Source: Citromicrobium sp. (GTDB taxonomy: Bacteria > Pseudomonadota > Alphaproteobacteria > Sphingomonadales > Sphingomonadaceae). From it: a stretch of DNA of 64,000 nt. The notes beneath the pieces are model-generated. The model did no database searches and had not been told where the DNA came from. It was given only the letters and a program-made list of their open reading frames with translations. Made by a program: the position numbers and the translations under genes. Every line of letters begins with the position of its first letter. Positions within the stretch are counted from its first letter, which is position 1. Location of the stretch: positions 9,299 through 73,298 of the forward strand of contig QFNA01000006.1 in assembly GCA_003248395.1 (NCBI GenBank). Reading direction: 5' to 3'. Below, piece by piece: positions 9,155 to 18,200 of this stretch.

Positions 9155-9684
9155 TCTGCATCGGCCTCGGCAGCTTCACGCTCGCCAAGCAATTGTGCGC
9201 GGCGTTCGGCAAGGACCTCGACCAGCGCCCGCGATCCGCTGTCAACCAGTTCATAGCTGCGGGCGGTGGTCATCCACACGGGACGGCCGCGATAATCCCA
9301 TACGCTGTCATAGCCGAGCACGAGCAGGGAGAAGCCGATGATGACGATGAGCATGCCCTTCAGGCCGCCAAACCCGAAGCCCAGAACGCGATCGATGGGG
9401 CCGAGGAAGGAGTCGCGCGAAACCTTGCCGACATTCGTCGCAATGACCTTCATCGCGGCATAGGGAATGAGAAGCAGCAGGGCAAAGGCGAGTACGCTGG
9501 TCGAAACGCCACCTCCGATGTAATCCTGCATTGCGAGTGTCAGAGGCGTATGCAGGAACCGGATCGCCATCACCGCCAGCAGCCACGCGGCCAGCGAGAG
9601 CATTTCCTGCAAAAAGCCGCGCATGAAGCCGCCAATCGCGGCAACCGCGACTATCAGAAGTACAATGTAATCGAAGCCCGTCAT
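9151..9684 (-). CDS. cvpA: CvpA family membrane protein
   Basis: Small integral membrane protein of the CvpA (colicin V production) family. About four hydrophobic helices are visible: FDYIVLLIVAVAAIGGFMRG at the N-terminus with the family GFxRGFxxE pattern (GGFMRGFLQEML), and further segments around residues 30-45, 60-80 and 105-125. The C-terminal tail is charged and soluble. It is 16 bases downstream of radA and overlaps the IscU-like gene by 4 bases, so it probably belongs to a radA-cvpA-scaffold transcript. Confidence 0.9.
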   Translation of the reverse strand: MTGFDYIVLLIVAVAAIGGFMRGFLQEMLSLAAWLLAVMAIRFLHTPLTLAMQDYIGGGVSTSVLAFALLLLIPYAAMKVIATNVGKVSRDSFLGPIDRVLGFGFGGLKGMLIVIIGFSLLVLGYDSVWDYRGRPVWMTTARSYELVDSGSRALVEVLAERRAQLLGEREAAEADAE

Positions 9685-9700
9685 GATCCCGCAGCAACAT

Positions 9701-11068
9701 TTATGCTGCGCGCATCACCCGGTCAACGAGGTTCGATAGCTGGCCCATCCCGGTGTAAGCGAGCGGACCTTCGCCGATCTTGGCATCGCTGGGTCCGAAG
9801 CCCTTGTCGAAACCCAGTTTTCCGGCCTCGCGCAGTCGCAATCCCGCATGTGCGACAGGCCTTATTTCGCCAGACAGACTGACTTCGCCAAGCCATACGC
9901 TCGATTCGGGGAGCGGTTTGTCGGCCATCGCGCTGATGAGTGCCGCGGCAACAGCGACATCGGCTGCCGGGTCGGATAATCGATAACCGCCTGCAACATT
10001 GAGATACACTTCGGCGGAACTGAAGTTCAGACCGCAGCGCGATTCGAGAACCGCGAGCAACATCGCCAGACGGCCATTGTCCCAACCCACCACTGCCCGG
10101 CGGGGCGTGGCCCCCGACTGCAGGCGCACGATCAGCGCCTGTATCTCGAGCAGGACCGGCCGCGTTCCCTCGATTGCCGGAAAGACTGCGCTGCCTGCCA
10201 GGGCTTGCTCCCGGCCCGACAGGAAGAGCATCGAAGGGTTCTCGACTTCCTCGAGCCCCTCACCCGCCATTGCGAAGACACCGATTTCGTCGACGGCACC
10301 GAACCGGTTTTTGAGTGCGCGCAGAATGCGGTACTGGTGACTTCTTTCGCCCTCGAAACTCATCACGACATCAACCATGTGCTCCAGCACGCGCGGTCCG
10401 GCGATGTTGCCGTCTTTCGTGACGTGCCCGACCAGCACCAGGGCGACCTCGTTTTCCTTCGCATAGCGAATGAGTTCGAAGGCACATCCGCGTACCTGGC
10501 TCACCGTCCCGGGCGCGCCTTCGATCGTGTCGGAATGCATTGTCTGGATGGAATCGATCACCAGGAGATCGGGCGGCGGCATCGAACCCAATGTCGTGAG
10601 GATATCCCTGACGCCGGTCGCGGCCGCCAGCTTGACCGGCGCGTCGGACAGGCCCAGCCTGGCCGCCCGCATGCGCACCTGACCGGCGGCTTCTTCTCCG
10701 CTGACATAGACCGTTCCGCGACCGCTTCGCGCTACCTTTGCGGCAGCCTGTAACAGCAAGGTGGACTTTCCGATTCCCGGGTCGCCACCCATCAGGATGG
10801 CGCTGCCCGGGACGAGACCGCCGCCAAGGGCGCGGTCGAATTCCGACAGGCCGGTGCTTTGCCGAACGGGCATTTCCCCGGGCTTGTCCAGATCGACGAA
10901 CTGGACCGTCTTCCCACCGCTCGACAGGTCGTGCTTCAGCGAAAACACCGTTGCAGGAGCATCCTCGACAAGTGTGTTCCACTCGGCACAGTCTGCACAT
11001 TGCCCCTGCCAGCGATGAGAGACGCTGCCACAGGCCTGGCAGACATAGCGTTTCTTGGGTTTCGCCAT
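9701..11068 (-). CDS. radA: DNA repair protein RadA
   Basis: RecA-like ATPase that drives branch migration in recombinational repair. N-terminal C4 zinc finger (Cys10, Cys13, Cys24, Cys27), Walker A GDPGIGKST (residues 95-103), the RadA signature KNRFG and a C-terminal Lon-like domain. I start at the ATG at 11068 (MAKPKKRYVCQACG), because the zinc finger must be at the N-terminus; the upstream open frame is a shadow of the patatin gene. Length 455 residues is normal. The 72-base gap to the divergent patatin gene must hold both promoters. Confidence 0.96.
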   Translation of the reverse strand: MAKPKKRYVCQACGSVSHRWQGQCADCAEWNTLVEDAPATVFSLKHDLSSGGKTVQFVDLDKPGEMPVRQSTGLSEFDRALGGGLVPGSAILMGGDPGIGKSTLLLQAAAKVARSGRGTVYVSGEEAAGQVRMRAARLGLSDAPVKLAAATGVRDILTTLGSMPPPDLLVIDSIQTMHSDTIEGAPGTVSQVRGCAFELIRYAKENEVALVLVGHVTKDGNIAGPRVLEHMVDVVMSFEGERSHQYRILRALKNRFGAVDEIGVFAMAGEGLEEVENPSMLFLSGREQALAGSAVFPAIEGTRPVLLEIQALIVRLQSGATPRRAVVGWDNGRLAMLLAVLESRCGLNFSSAEVYLNVAGGYRLSDPAADVAVAAALISAMADKPLPESSVWLGEVSLSGEIRPVAHAGLRLREAGKLGFDKGFGPSDAKIGEGPLAYTGMGQLSNLVDRVMRAA

Positions 11069-11140
11069 ACCCTCGCTGTTAACTGGAACATTACCGGAAC
11101 GCAATTGCCAAATCACAGCGCGATGTGCACAAGACGAGCG

Positions 11141-13456
11141 ATGCGGCAGAAGGAACTCAGGATCGCGCTGGTCTGCTACGGCGGGGTCAGTCTGGCTGTC
11201 TACATGCACGGTGTGACACGCGAATTGTGGCAACTTGCCAGGGCGAGCCGCGACTATCATTCCGGACAAGCGGCGCGAGACGGGGTCCATGCGGTCTATC
11301 TGGATCTGCTGTCGTCGATCGAACAGCAGAGCGGAGTTCGCCTGCGCATCATTCCCGACATCATGAGCGGGGCGAGTGCCGGCGGGATCAACGCCGTATT
11401 TCTGGCGCAGGCAATCCATTCCGGCCAGAGCATCGAGCCGCTGACCGATCTGTGGCTCGAAGTGGCCGATGTCGAAGTCCTGACCGACCCCGAAGCGAAG
11501 ATCAGGTGGACGGGCGGAAAAATCTGGGCGCAACCGATCGCCAGCTGGATACTGAATCGGCCGGGAAACGAAATTTCGCAGGAGGTCGCGCCGGAAACAC
11601 GTGACGAAGTGCGCCGCAAGGTCTCGCACCTGATCCGGGGTCGGTGGTTCGAACCGCCGTTTTCCGGGATCGGGTTTTCGAAACTGCTCGAAAACGCGCT
11701 TTCCGCCATGGCTGAGACTGCGACTGAAGCACCGCTTCTTCCGCCAGGCCATCCGCTCGATCTGTATGTCACCGCGACCGATTTTCACGGGCATCTCGAG
11801 CTTCTTCGCCTCAACAGCCCCGCCGTTGTCGAAGACACCGAGCACCGGCTGCCGATAAGTTTTCGTCGCAAGACGCCGGCCATGGGCGGGCAGACGCTCG
11901 CAGATCCGCTGGAACTGGTCTTCGCAGCGCGCGCGACGGCGAGCTTTCCGGGCGCGTTCCCACCGCTCCGGGTCAGGGAGATCGATCGTCTGGCCGAGAA
12001 AACCGGGCGAAAATGGCCCGGACGTTCGGAATTCCTTGAGCGCATAATGCCGATTCAATCGAGCCAGAGCGACGTCGAGGACGTGTCGCTCATCGATGGT
12101 TCGGTCCTCGTCAACAAGCCGTTCGGCGGAGCCATTTCAGCCCTTCGCGGTCGACCGGCACAGCGCGAAGTGGATCGCCGCTTCGTTTATGTCGATCCGC
12201 GGCCGGACCGGATCGCCGATCGACAGGATCGCAAAGCGCGGGACGTCGGTTTCTTTTCCGCCATCTTTGGGTCGCTCTCCACTCTGCCACGCGAACAGCC
12301 GATCAGGGACAATCTCGAGCAGCTTCAGGAGCAGAGTCGCGAGGCCGAGCGCCTCACCCGCATCGTCGAATCCTTGCGACCCGAGGTCGAACGTGCGGTC
12401 GAAAAGCTGTTCGGGTTCACTCTTTTTCTCGACAAGCCCACCCCGCGCAGGCTGAAGGCATGGCGCCAGAAGGCGCAGCAGGCCGCCGCAGAGCAGGCGG
12501 GATACGCGTTCAATTCCTACGCGCAGGCGAAGTTCACCGGGATCGTTTCGCGACTTTCACGTATGATCTGGGAAGCGGCGCCCGCGCTGAAGCTGGCGGA
12601 CGCGACGCCAGTAGAGATGGCGCTTCGCGATGAACTGGAACGTCGTGGTCTGGGGTCGCTGGCCTTGCCGTCCGGCGGGGCGACCGGGGCAGCGATCACA
12701 TTCTTTCGCCAGCACGATATCGGTTTTCGTATCAGAAGATTGCGATTGCTGGCCCGACGACTGGCGCGCGATTGGGAGGCCGATCCGGAAATTCCAGACG
12801 ACGCGCTCGAAACGGGTCGCGAGGCCGTTTACGATATTCTCGGCCTCTATTTCGAAAAGGAAGGCAAGGCTGCGCTCGGCGCGGAGTTCGAGGATATAGC
12901 CGACGATGTGCTTGGTGATCCGGGAACGGTGCTGGACTTTATCGAGGACAAGCGGCTGCTTCCCGATATCGACGACCGCGCCGAAGCGATGCTTGCAGCC
13001 GCCATCGACCCTATGCCCGACAATCTCAAACGCAGGATGCTCTTCGCCTATCTCGGCTTCCCCTTTTACGACGTCGCGACGCTGCCCCTGCTGCGCAATG
13101 AAGGCCTGAGCGAATTCGACGCGGTCAAGGTCGATCGCATCAGCCCGGACGACGCCCGCAGCATTCGCGAAGGCGGCACGCGAGCGACATTGAGAGGCAT
13201 CGAGTTCTACAATTTCGGGGCCTTTTTCAGCCGCGCTTACCGCGAAAATGACTATCTGTGGGGCCGGCTGCACGGCGCCGAGCGCATGATCGATCTGGTA
13301 TGTTCGACCGTGGAAAGCTCGCCGGCAGACCTTGGCTGCCGCGATTTCAAACGGCGCGCGTTCCTCGCTGTTCTCGACGAAGAGCGTGAAGCGAAACGTT
13401 GCGACGCGCATCTGCTGGAACAGATCCGCAAGGAAGTACTCGAACGGCTGGACTAG
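11141..13456 (+). CDS. Large patatin-like phospholipase (DUF3376 type)
   Basis: Predicted lipid acyl hydrolase. The patatin Ser-Asp dyad is visible: Ser79 in GASAGG (GXSXG) and the later Asp in LIDGSVLVNKP, where the family has DG(G/S). The N-terminal block RIALVCYGGVSLAVYMHG is typical of the long TIGR03607-like patatin proteins. After about residue 330 comes a long, charged, mostly helical region with an HDIGFRIRRLRLLARRLARDW segment seen in DUF3376. 771 residues, no signal peptide or transmembrane helix. ATG at 11123 is an alternative start. Its stop abuts the dnaJ stop with no gap (CTAGCTAG at 13453-13460). Confidence 0.85.
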   Translation: MRQKELRIALVCYGGVSLAVYMHGVTRELWQLARASRDYHSGQAARDGVHAVYLDLLSSIEQQSGVRLRIIPDIMSGASAGGINAVFLAQAIHSGQSIEPLTDLWLEVADVEVLTDPEAKIRWTGGKIWAQPIASWILNRPGNEISQEVAPETRDEVRRKVSHLIRGRWFEPPFSGIGFSKLLENALSAMAETATEAPLLPPGHPLDLYVTATDFHGHLELLRLNSPAVVEDTEHRLPISFRRKTPAMGGQTLADPLELVFAARATASFPGAFPPLRVREIDRLAEKTGRKWPGRSEFLERIMPIQSSQSDVEDVSLIDGSVLVNKPFGGAISALRGRPAQREVDRRFVYVDPRPDRIADRQDRKARDVGFFSAIFGSLSTLPREQPIRDNLEQLQEQSREAERLTRIVESLRPEVERAVEKLFGFTLFLDKPTPRRLKAWRQKAQQAAAEQAGYAFNSYAQAKFTGIVSRLSRMIWEAAPALKLADATPVEMALRDELERRGLGSLALPSGGATGAAITFFRQHDIGFRIRRLRLLARRLARDWEADPEIPDDALETGREAVYDILGLYFEKEGKAALGAEFEDIADDVLGDPGTVLDFIEDKRLLPDIDDRAEAMLAAAIDPMPDNLKRRMLFAYLGFPFYDVATLPLLRNEGLSEFDAVKVDRISPDDARSIREGGTRATLRGIEFYNFGAFFSRAYRENDYLWGRLHGAERMIDLVCSTVESSPADLGCRDFKRRAFLAVLDEEREAKRCDAHLLEQIRKEVLERLD

Positions 13457-14581
13457 CTAGCCGCTGAAGGCAGTTCTCAACTTGTCGAAAAACGACTGGC
13501 TGTCCGGGCACTCGTCACCCGTTTCCAGTTCGCGGAACTGTTCGAGCAGTGCTTTCTGCTCCTTGGTGAGCTTGCGGGGCGTTTCGACAGCAATTTCGAC
13601 GACCATGTCGCCGCGTCCCCGCCCCTGAAGCACCGGCATGCCAGCCCCGCGCTGGCGCAATTGCTTGCCTGACTGGATCCCGGCGGGAATATCGAGCGAG
13701 AGTTCCTCACCGTCGATGCCGGGTATCTCGATCGATCCGCCGAGCGCAGCCGTGGTGAAACTGATCGGAACGCGCGTGGCCAAGGTGGTCCCCTCGCGCA
13801 CGAAGATCGGGTGCGAACGGACATGCACGAAGATGTAGAGGTCCCCAGCGGGGGCGCCGTTAGGCCCCGCCTCGCCTTTACCAGACAAACGGATTCTCGT
13901 GCCGGTGTCGACGCCAGGCGGGATGTCGACCGAAAGGCGTTGCGGCAAATCGACAACGCCTTCGCCGCGACAATCGCGGCAAGGGCTGGTTATGACCTCG
14001 CCGCGCCCATGACAATTGGGGCATGGGCGCTCGACAACAAAAAAGCCCTGTTTGGCGCGGACATTCCCGCGCCCGCCGCACAAGTTGCAGCTTCGCGCTT
14101 GCGTTCCCGGTGTAGCGCCCGAACCATGACAGGTTTCGCAAGCCTGGCTTACTTCGATTTCTATTTCGGTCGATTTGCCATGAAACGCCTCGTCGAGACC
14201 GATTTCCATGTCGTAGCGCAGATCTGCGCCGCGCCGAGCTCGGGCCCTGCCGCCGCCGGCAAACGAACTTCCGAAGATAGTCTCGAAAATATCGCCGATG
14301 TCGCCGAAGTCTGCTCCGGGATGGCCACCCCCGCCGCCACTCATGCCCTGTTTGAATGCGGCGTGTCCGAACCGATCATAGGCTGCACGTTTCTGCGGAT
14401 CCTTCAGGCAATCATACGCCTCGGAGACCGCCTTGAACTTGGCCTCGTTATCCTTGCATCCCTGATTACGATCAGGGTGAAACTGCATGGCGAGCTTGCG
14501 ATATGCGGACTTGATGGTCGCCCCGTCCGCATCACGGCTGACGCCTAGCTGCTCATAATAGTCGATTTCGGTCGCTGACAT
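13457..14581 (-). CDS. dnaJ: Chaperone protein DnaJ (Hsp40)
   Basis: Co-chaperone that delivers unfolded clients to DnaK and stimulates its ATPase. J domain with HPD (FHPDRNQG, about residue 33), a Gly-rich linker, four CxxCxGxG zinc motifs (CETCHGSG, CNLCGGRG, CPNCHGRG, CRDCRGEG) and the C-terminal client-binding domains. Start at the ATG at 14581 (MSATEIDYYEQLG); upstream in-frame sequence is not J-domain. 374 residues. It follows dnaK on the same strand after 77 bases. Confidence 0.97.
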   Translation of the reverse strand: MSATEIDYYEQLGVSRDADGATIKSAYRKLAMQFHPDRNQGCKDNEAKFKAVSEAYDCLKDPQKRAAYDRFGHAAFKQGMSGGGGGHPGADFGDIGDIFETIFGSSFAGGGRARARRGADLRYDMEIGLDEAFHGKSTEIEIEVSQACETCHGSGATPGTQARSCNLCGGRGNVRAKQGFFVVERPCPNCHGRGEVITSPCRDCRGEGVVDLPQRLSVDIPPGVDTGTRIRLSGKGEAGPNGAPAGDLYIFVHVRSHPIFVREGTTLATRVPISFTTAALGGSIEIPGIDGEELSLDIPAGIQSGKQLRQRGAGMPVLQGRGRGDMVVEIAVETPRKLTKEQKALLEQFRELETGDECPDSQSFFDKLRTAFSG

Positions 14582-14658
14582 GTCGTTCCCGTCCGCTGAA
14601 AGTCCGACCGCCACCGGCGCCTTGCGCACCAGTGGCGGTTCCAGATTTCATCAGCAGC

Positions 14659-16587
14659 CTAGTTCTTCGCGTCTTCGTCGACTTCGGAGAATTCGGCGTC
14701 AACGACGTCTTCATCCGAAGCATTCTCGGCGCCAGCGTCACCTTGCGGCGCGTCTGCACCGGCACTCGCCTGCTCCTGCTCGTAAATCGACTGACCCATT
14801 TTCATCGCGCTTTGCGAGAGATCCTGCGCCTTGGCATTGATGTCGGAAGCATCATCGCCTTCGAGCGCAGTCTTGAGCGCAGCGACCTTTTCTTCCACCT
14901 CGCTCTTGAGCGATGCGTCGATCTTGTCGCCATGCTCCTCGAGCTGCTTCTCGGTGGCGTGAACAAGGCTATCCGCCTGGTTTCGCGCTTCGGCACCTTC
15001 GCGACGCTTCTTGTCCTCGTCGGCGAACTTTTCGGCGTCCTGCACCATCTGATCGATATCGGCATCGGAAAGACCGCCCGACGCCTGGATCTTGATCGTC
15101 TGCTCCTTGCCGGTGCCCTTGTCCTTGGCCGAAACATTCACGATGCCGTTGGCGTCGATATCGAAAGTGACCTCGATCTGCGGCACACCGCGCGGTGCTG
15201 GCGGGATGCCGACCAGGTCGAAATTGCCGAGCAGCTTGTTGTCCGCGGCCATCTCGCGCTCACCCTGAAAGACGCGGATCGTCACGGCCTGCTGATTATC
15301 CTCGGCCGTCGAATAGGTCTGCGACTTCTTCGTCGGGATTGTCGTGTTGCGATCGATCATCCGGGTGAATACGCCGCCGAGCGTTTCGATGCCGAGCGAA
15401 AGCGGCGTAACATCGAGCAGGAGGACATCCTTCACGTCACCCTGCAATACACCTGCCTGGATGGCAGCGCCCATGGCGACAACCTCGTCGGGATTGACCC
15501 CCGTGTGCGGCTTCTGACCGAAAAACTCTTCGACGACTTCGCGCACCTTGGGCATGCGAGTCATGCCGCCAACCAGCACCACCTCGTCAACGCCGCTCTT
15601 GTCGATACCCGCGTCGGCCAGTGCTTTCTTGCACGGCTCGAGCGTGCGCTTGACCAGATCGCCGACCAGCTGTTCCAGTTTCGACCGGCTGAGCGTTTCG
15701 ACCAGATGGAGGGGAGTCGAGGACCCGCCTTCCATGCGCGCGGTGATGAAGGGAAGATTGACTTCGGTCGACTGCGAGCTCGAGAGCTCGATCTTGGCTT
15801 TCTCAGCGGCTTCCTTGAGCCGCTGCAATGCAAGCTTGTCGGTCCGGAGATCCATGTTCTCCTTCTTCTTGAACTCGTCGGCCAGATATTCGACGATCGC
15901 GCTGTCGAAGTCTTCACCGCCGAGGAAGGTATCGCCATTGGTCGACTTCACCTCGAACACGCCGTCGCCGATTTCGAGGATGGACACGTCGAACGTGCCG
16001 CCACCAAGGTCGTAGACTGCGATCGTCTTGCCGTCGTCCTTCTCGAGACCATAGGCGAGCGCAGCAGCAGTCGGTTCGTTGATGATGCGCAGGACTTCGA
16101 GACCGGCAATCTGGCCGGCATCCTTAGTCGCCTGGCGCTGGGCATCATTGAAATATGCGGGGACCGTGATCACAGCCTGCGACACCGTCTCGCCGAGATA
16201 ACTCTCGGCAGTTTCCTTCATCTTCTGGAGAATGAAAGCCGAAATCTGGCTGGGCGAATAATCTTCGCCACCGGCCTGAACCCATGCGTCGCCATTCTTG
16301 CCCTTGACGATCGTGTAAGGGACCAGTTCGGTATCCTTCTTGGTCACCGGATCATCGAAACGACGACCGATCAGGCGCTTCACTGCAAACACAGTATTGT
16401 CAGGATTGGTGACGGCCTGCCTCTTGGCCGGCTGCCCGATCAGGCGCTCGCCATCCTTGGTGAACGCGACGATCGAAGGCGTGGTGCGTGCACCTTCGGA
16501 ATTCTCGATAACCTTGGGTTTTCCACCATCCATTACAGCAACGCAGCTGTTGGTTGTGCCGAGGTCGATACCGATTACTTTAGCCAT
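14659..16587 (-). CDS. dnaK: Chaperone protein DnaK (Hsp70)
   Basis: ATP-driven protein-folding chaperone. Starts [18 protein letters not shown] at 16587, the invariant Hsp70 opening; the upstream frame is not coding for it. The ATPase domain includes [19 protein letters not shown] phosphate loops and LVGGMTRMP; the interdomain linker [13 protein letters not shown] and the substrate-binding domain follow; the tail ends EVDEDAKN. 642 residues, the normal length. A sigma-32-type promoter is visible upstream (16690-16717). Confidence 0.98.
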   Translation of the reverse strand: MAKVIGIDLGTTNSCVAVMDGGKPKVIENSEGARTTPSIVAFTKDGERLIGQPAKRQAVTNPDNTVFAVKRLIGRRFDDPVTKKDTELVPYTIVKGKNGDAWVQAGGEDYSPSQISAFILQKMKETAESYLGETVSQAVITVPAYFNDAQRQATKDAGQIAGLEVLRIINEPTAAALAYGLEKDDGKTIAVYDLGGGTFDVSILEIGDGVFEVKSTNGDTFLGGEDFDSAIVEYLADEFKKKENMDLRTDKLALQRLKEAAEKAKIELSSSQSTEVNLPFITARMEGGSSTPLHLVETLSRSKLEQLVGDLVKRTLEPCKKALADAGIDKSGVDEVVLVGGMTRMPKVREVVEEFFGQKPHTGVNPDEVVAMGAAIQAGVLQGDVKDVLLLDVTPLSLGIETLGGVFTRMIDRNTTIPTKKSQTYSTAEDNQQAVTIRVFQGEREMAADNKLLGNFDLVGIPPAPRGVPQIEVTFDIDANGIVNVSAKDKGTGKEQTIKIQASGGLSDADIDQMVQDAEKFADEDKKRREGAEARNQADSLVHATEKQLEEHGDKIDASLKSEVEEKVAALKTALEGDDASDINAKAQDLSQSAMKMGQSIYEQEQASAGADAPQGDAGAENASDEDVVDAEFSEVDEDAKN

Positions 16588-16689
16588 GGTTTCCCCATCT
16601 GTTTCAATTCGTTGGACACCGCGCACTTGGCTTCCCTTTTCCGGCAAAGCCCGTCGGCGGCTCAATAGGAACGGTGTGTTACCGGGGCG

Positions 16690-16717
16690 ATATAGGTTCG
16701 CTTTCGCTTGGCACAAG
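16690..16717 (-). promoter_or_regulatory. Sigma-32 (RpoH) type heat-shock promoter for dnaK
   Basis: Read on the minus strand the sequence is CTTG (complement of 16714-16717), 17 bases, then CCTATAT (complement of 16690-16696). This fits the alphaproteobacterial heat-shock consensus CTTG-N17/18-CYTATNT. It lies 103 bases upstream of the dnaK ATG, in the gap shared with the divergent copper chaperone gene. Confidence 0.7.
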
Positions 16718-16768
16718 GGACACCCAACGCTAGATTCTTCCCCGGATATCGAGGAGGGAAACAGACCC

Positions 16769-17251
16769 ATGAGAAGCACGATTTTTCAAGCAGTTGTTCT
16801 TTCAGGCGCAGCGCTGGCACTGTCGGCTTGCAGCGCCGAGACATCGACGGATCAGGCAGCAGCGGCAGCAACCGGGCTGCCATTGGAGATGAGCGATGCG
16901 CGCCTCGTCCTGCCGCCCGTGTCGGGCAATCCGGGGGCGGTTTACTTCGAGCTGACCAATACAGGCGAAAGAAACTACGCGATCCGCAACGCCGAAGTCG
17001 AGGGTGCGGGCAGCGCGGACATTCACGGCTCCATGGAAATGGACGGCGAAATCCACATGAGCACGGCTCCGCCCCAGCTTATAGAGGCGGGCCAGACCAT
17101 CCGGTTCGAACCGGGCGATGTGCATGTCATGGCATTCGACCTTTCGCCCAAATTGAAGGCCGGTGGAACGACCGACCTCACGCTGATCGTGGCCGGTGGG
17201 AAGCGGGCGACTTTTCCGGTCGAGATCCGCGGCGCAGGAGATGATCGCTGA
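16769..17251 (+). CDS. PCu(A)C-type periplasmic copper chaperone (lipoprotein)
   Basis: Periplasmic Cu(I) carrier of the PCu(A)C/DUF461 family, which supplies copper to cytochrome oxidase. The copper motif H-X10-M-X21-H-X-M is met exactly: His86, Met97, His119, Met121. The N-terminus is a lipoprotein signal with lipobox ALSAC and Cys21 as the acylated residue. Start ATG at 16769 is preceded by a strong ribosome site (GAGGAGG at 16751-16757). 160 residues. It is divergent from dnaK and 5 bases upstream of the zincin gene, so probably in an operon with it. Confidence 0.92.
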   Translation: MRSTIFQAVVLSGAALALSACSAETSTDQAAAAATGLPLEMSDARLVLPPVSGNPGAVYFELTNTGERNYAIRNAEVEGAGSADIHGSMEMDGEIHMSTAPPQLIEAGQTIRFEPGDVHVMAFDLSPKLKAGGTTDLTLIVAGGKRATFPVEIRGAGDDR

Positions 17252-17256
17252 GCGAT

Positions 17257-17787
17257 TTGCGTGATGAACTGGACGTCGAACTCAACGACGAAAAGGTTGC
17301 GGAAGGATGCGCGGCGGGCGGCGAGCGAGCACTGACTGCGGGAGAAATCGCGCTTGCCCGCAGCGTCTTCGGCAATGTGATCGATTACGAGAAAGTGACG
17401 ATCAGACGCCGCAAGTGGTTTCCGCTGCAGCCGAAGCGGGTGACGATGGCGCCCCGTGGGCATCTGCATTTCCATCCCGCGTCGGAGGCCTATTGCGACG
17501 ACTTTTCACGCGTGGGCTTGATCCGGCAAGGCCTTCTGATCCACGAATTGACGCATGTCTGGCAGAGCCAAATGCGCGGCAAATGGTATCTGGTCACGCG
17601 CAGGATGCCATGGGCGCGGTATGATTACAGCCTGAGACCAGGCTGGGCGCTGGAAAGGTACGGGATCGAGCAACAGGCCGAAATCGTGAAGCACGCGTTC
17701 CTGCTGCGGAACGGTGTCAAGATAGCCGGCGCACCGGACGTTTCCGCATACGATCTGCTGGTCCGGTTTCCCGGAGCGACGGGCTGA
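17257..17787 (+). CDS. vgr-related zincin-like protein (HExxH)
   Basis: Protein of a family usually labelled vgr-related in sphingomonads; its activity is not established. The clearest feature is LIHELTHVWQ (His96, Glu97, His100), a zincin metal-binding motif followed by a WQ, as in DUF4157-like domains. No signal peptide. 176 residues. No ATG lies in frame near the start; TTG at 17257, five bases after the PCu(A)C stop, is the best candidate. Whether it cleaves anything is unknown. Confidence 0.75.
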   Translation: MRDELDVELNDEKVAEGCAAGGERALTAGEIALARSVFGNVIDYEKVTIRRRKWFPLQPKRVTMAPRGHLHFHPASEAYCDDFSRVGLIRQGLLIHELTHVWQSQMRGKWYLVTRRMPWARYDYSLRPGWALERYGIEQQAEIVKHAFLLRNGVKIAGAPDVSAYDLLVRFPGATG

Positions 17788-17802
17788 CCGCGCAAAAGAA
17801 AA

Positions 17803-17827
17803 GGGCCGCCCCATGACGGAGCGGCCC
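17803..17827 (-). terminator. Intrinsic terminator, probably for the lipoprotein gene
   Basis: GGGCCGC (17803-17809) pairs with GCGGCCC (17821-17827) around an 11-base loop. On the minus strand the hairpin is followed by a T-rich run (complement of AAAAGAAAA, 17794-17802), as expected for the gene ending at 17848. The hairpin may also stop plus-strand transcripts from the zincin gene. Confidence 0.75.
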
Positions 17828-17847
17828 CGAATTCTATCTGGATTTGA

Positions 17848-18138
17848 CTACCAGTAACGACCGTAGCGATCGTCGTTGCGGCAATCGTCGTCGACATAGC
17901 GACCGTCGCCATAATATCCGTCGCAACGATTGTTCTTGTCCTTCGCGTAGCCGACCACGCCGCCGATGGCGGCTCCGGCAAGGGCGTAGGTTTCGATATC
18001 GTCACCGAGTACGGCAGCGAGGCCCGCTCCGGCAGCGGCGCCCAAACCAGCGCCCTCCACCGCGTAATTCTCGGCGCAAGCGCCCAGGCTCAGCGTGGAT
18101 AGTGCGAGCGCCGGGGCGAGGATCATCTTCTTATTCAT
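17848..18138 (-). CDS. Glycine-zipper lipoprotein
   Basis: Small predicted outer-membrane or periplasmic lipoprotein. A signal peptide ends in the lipobox LGAC (Cys21). The middle is a glycine zipper (VEGAGLGAAAGAGLAAVLGD and ALAGAAIGGVVGYA), a membrane-inserting or oligomerising pattern seen in OsmB/17-kDa-antigen-like lipoproteins. The C-terminus is rich in Asp, Arg and Tyr. 96 residues. It stands alone with its own terminator. Function unknown. Confidence 0.8.
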   Translation of the reverse strand: MNKKMILAPALALSTLSLGACAENYAVEGAGLGAAAGAGLAAVLGDDIETYALAGAAIGGVVGYAKDKNNRCDGYYGDGRYVDDDCRNDDRYGRYW

Positions 18139-18200
18139 CGTTGTTCTCCGTCATATCCCTGTTGTTCGAATTACGACTGACCGGGATACCCGTTCCGGAA

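Noticed and set aside
10859..11140. Long N-terminal extension of the patatin gene
   Set aside because: This part is the shadow of radA on the other strand; ATG 11141 gives the conserved start.
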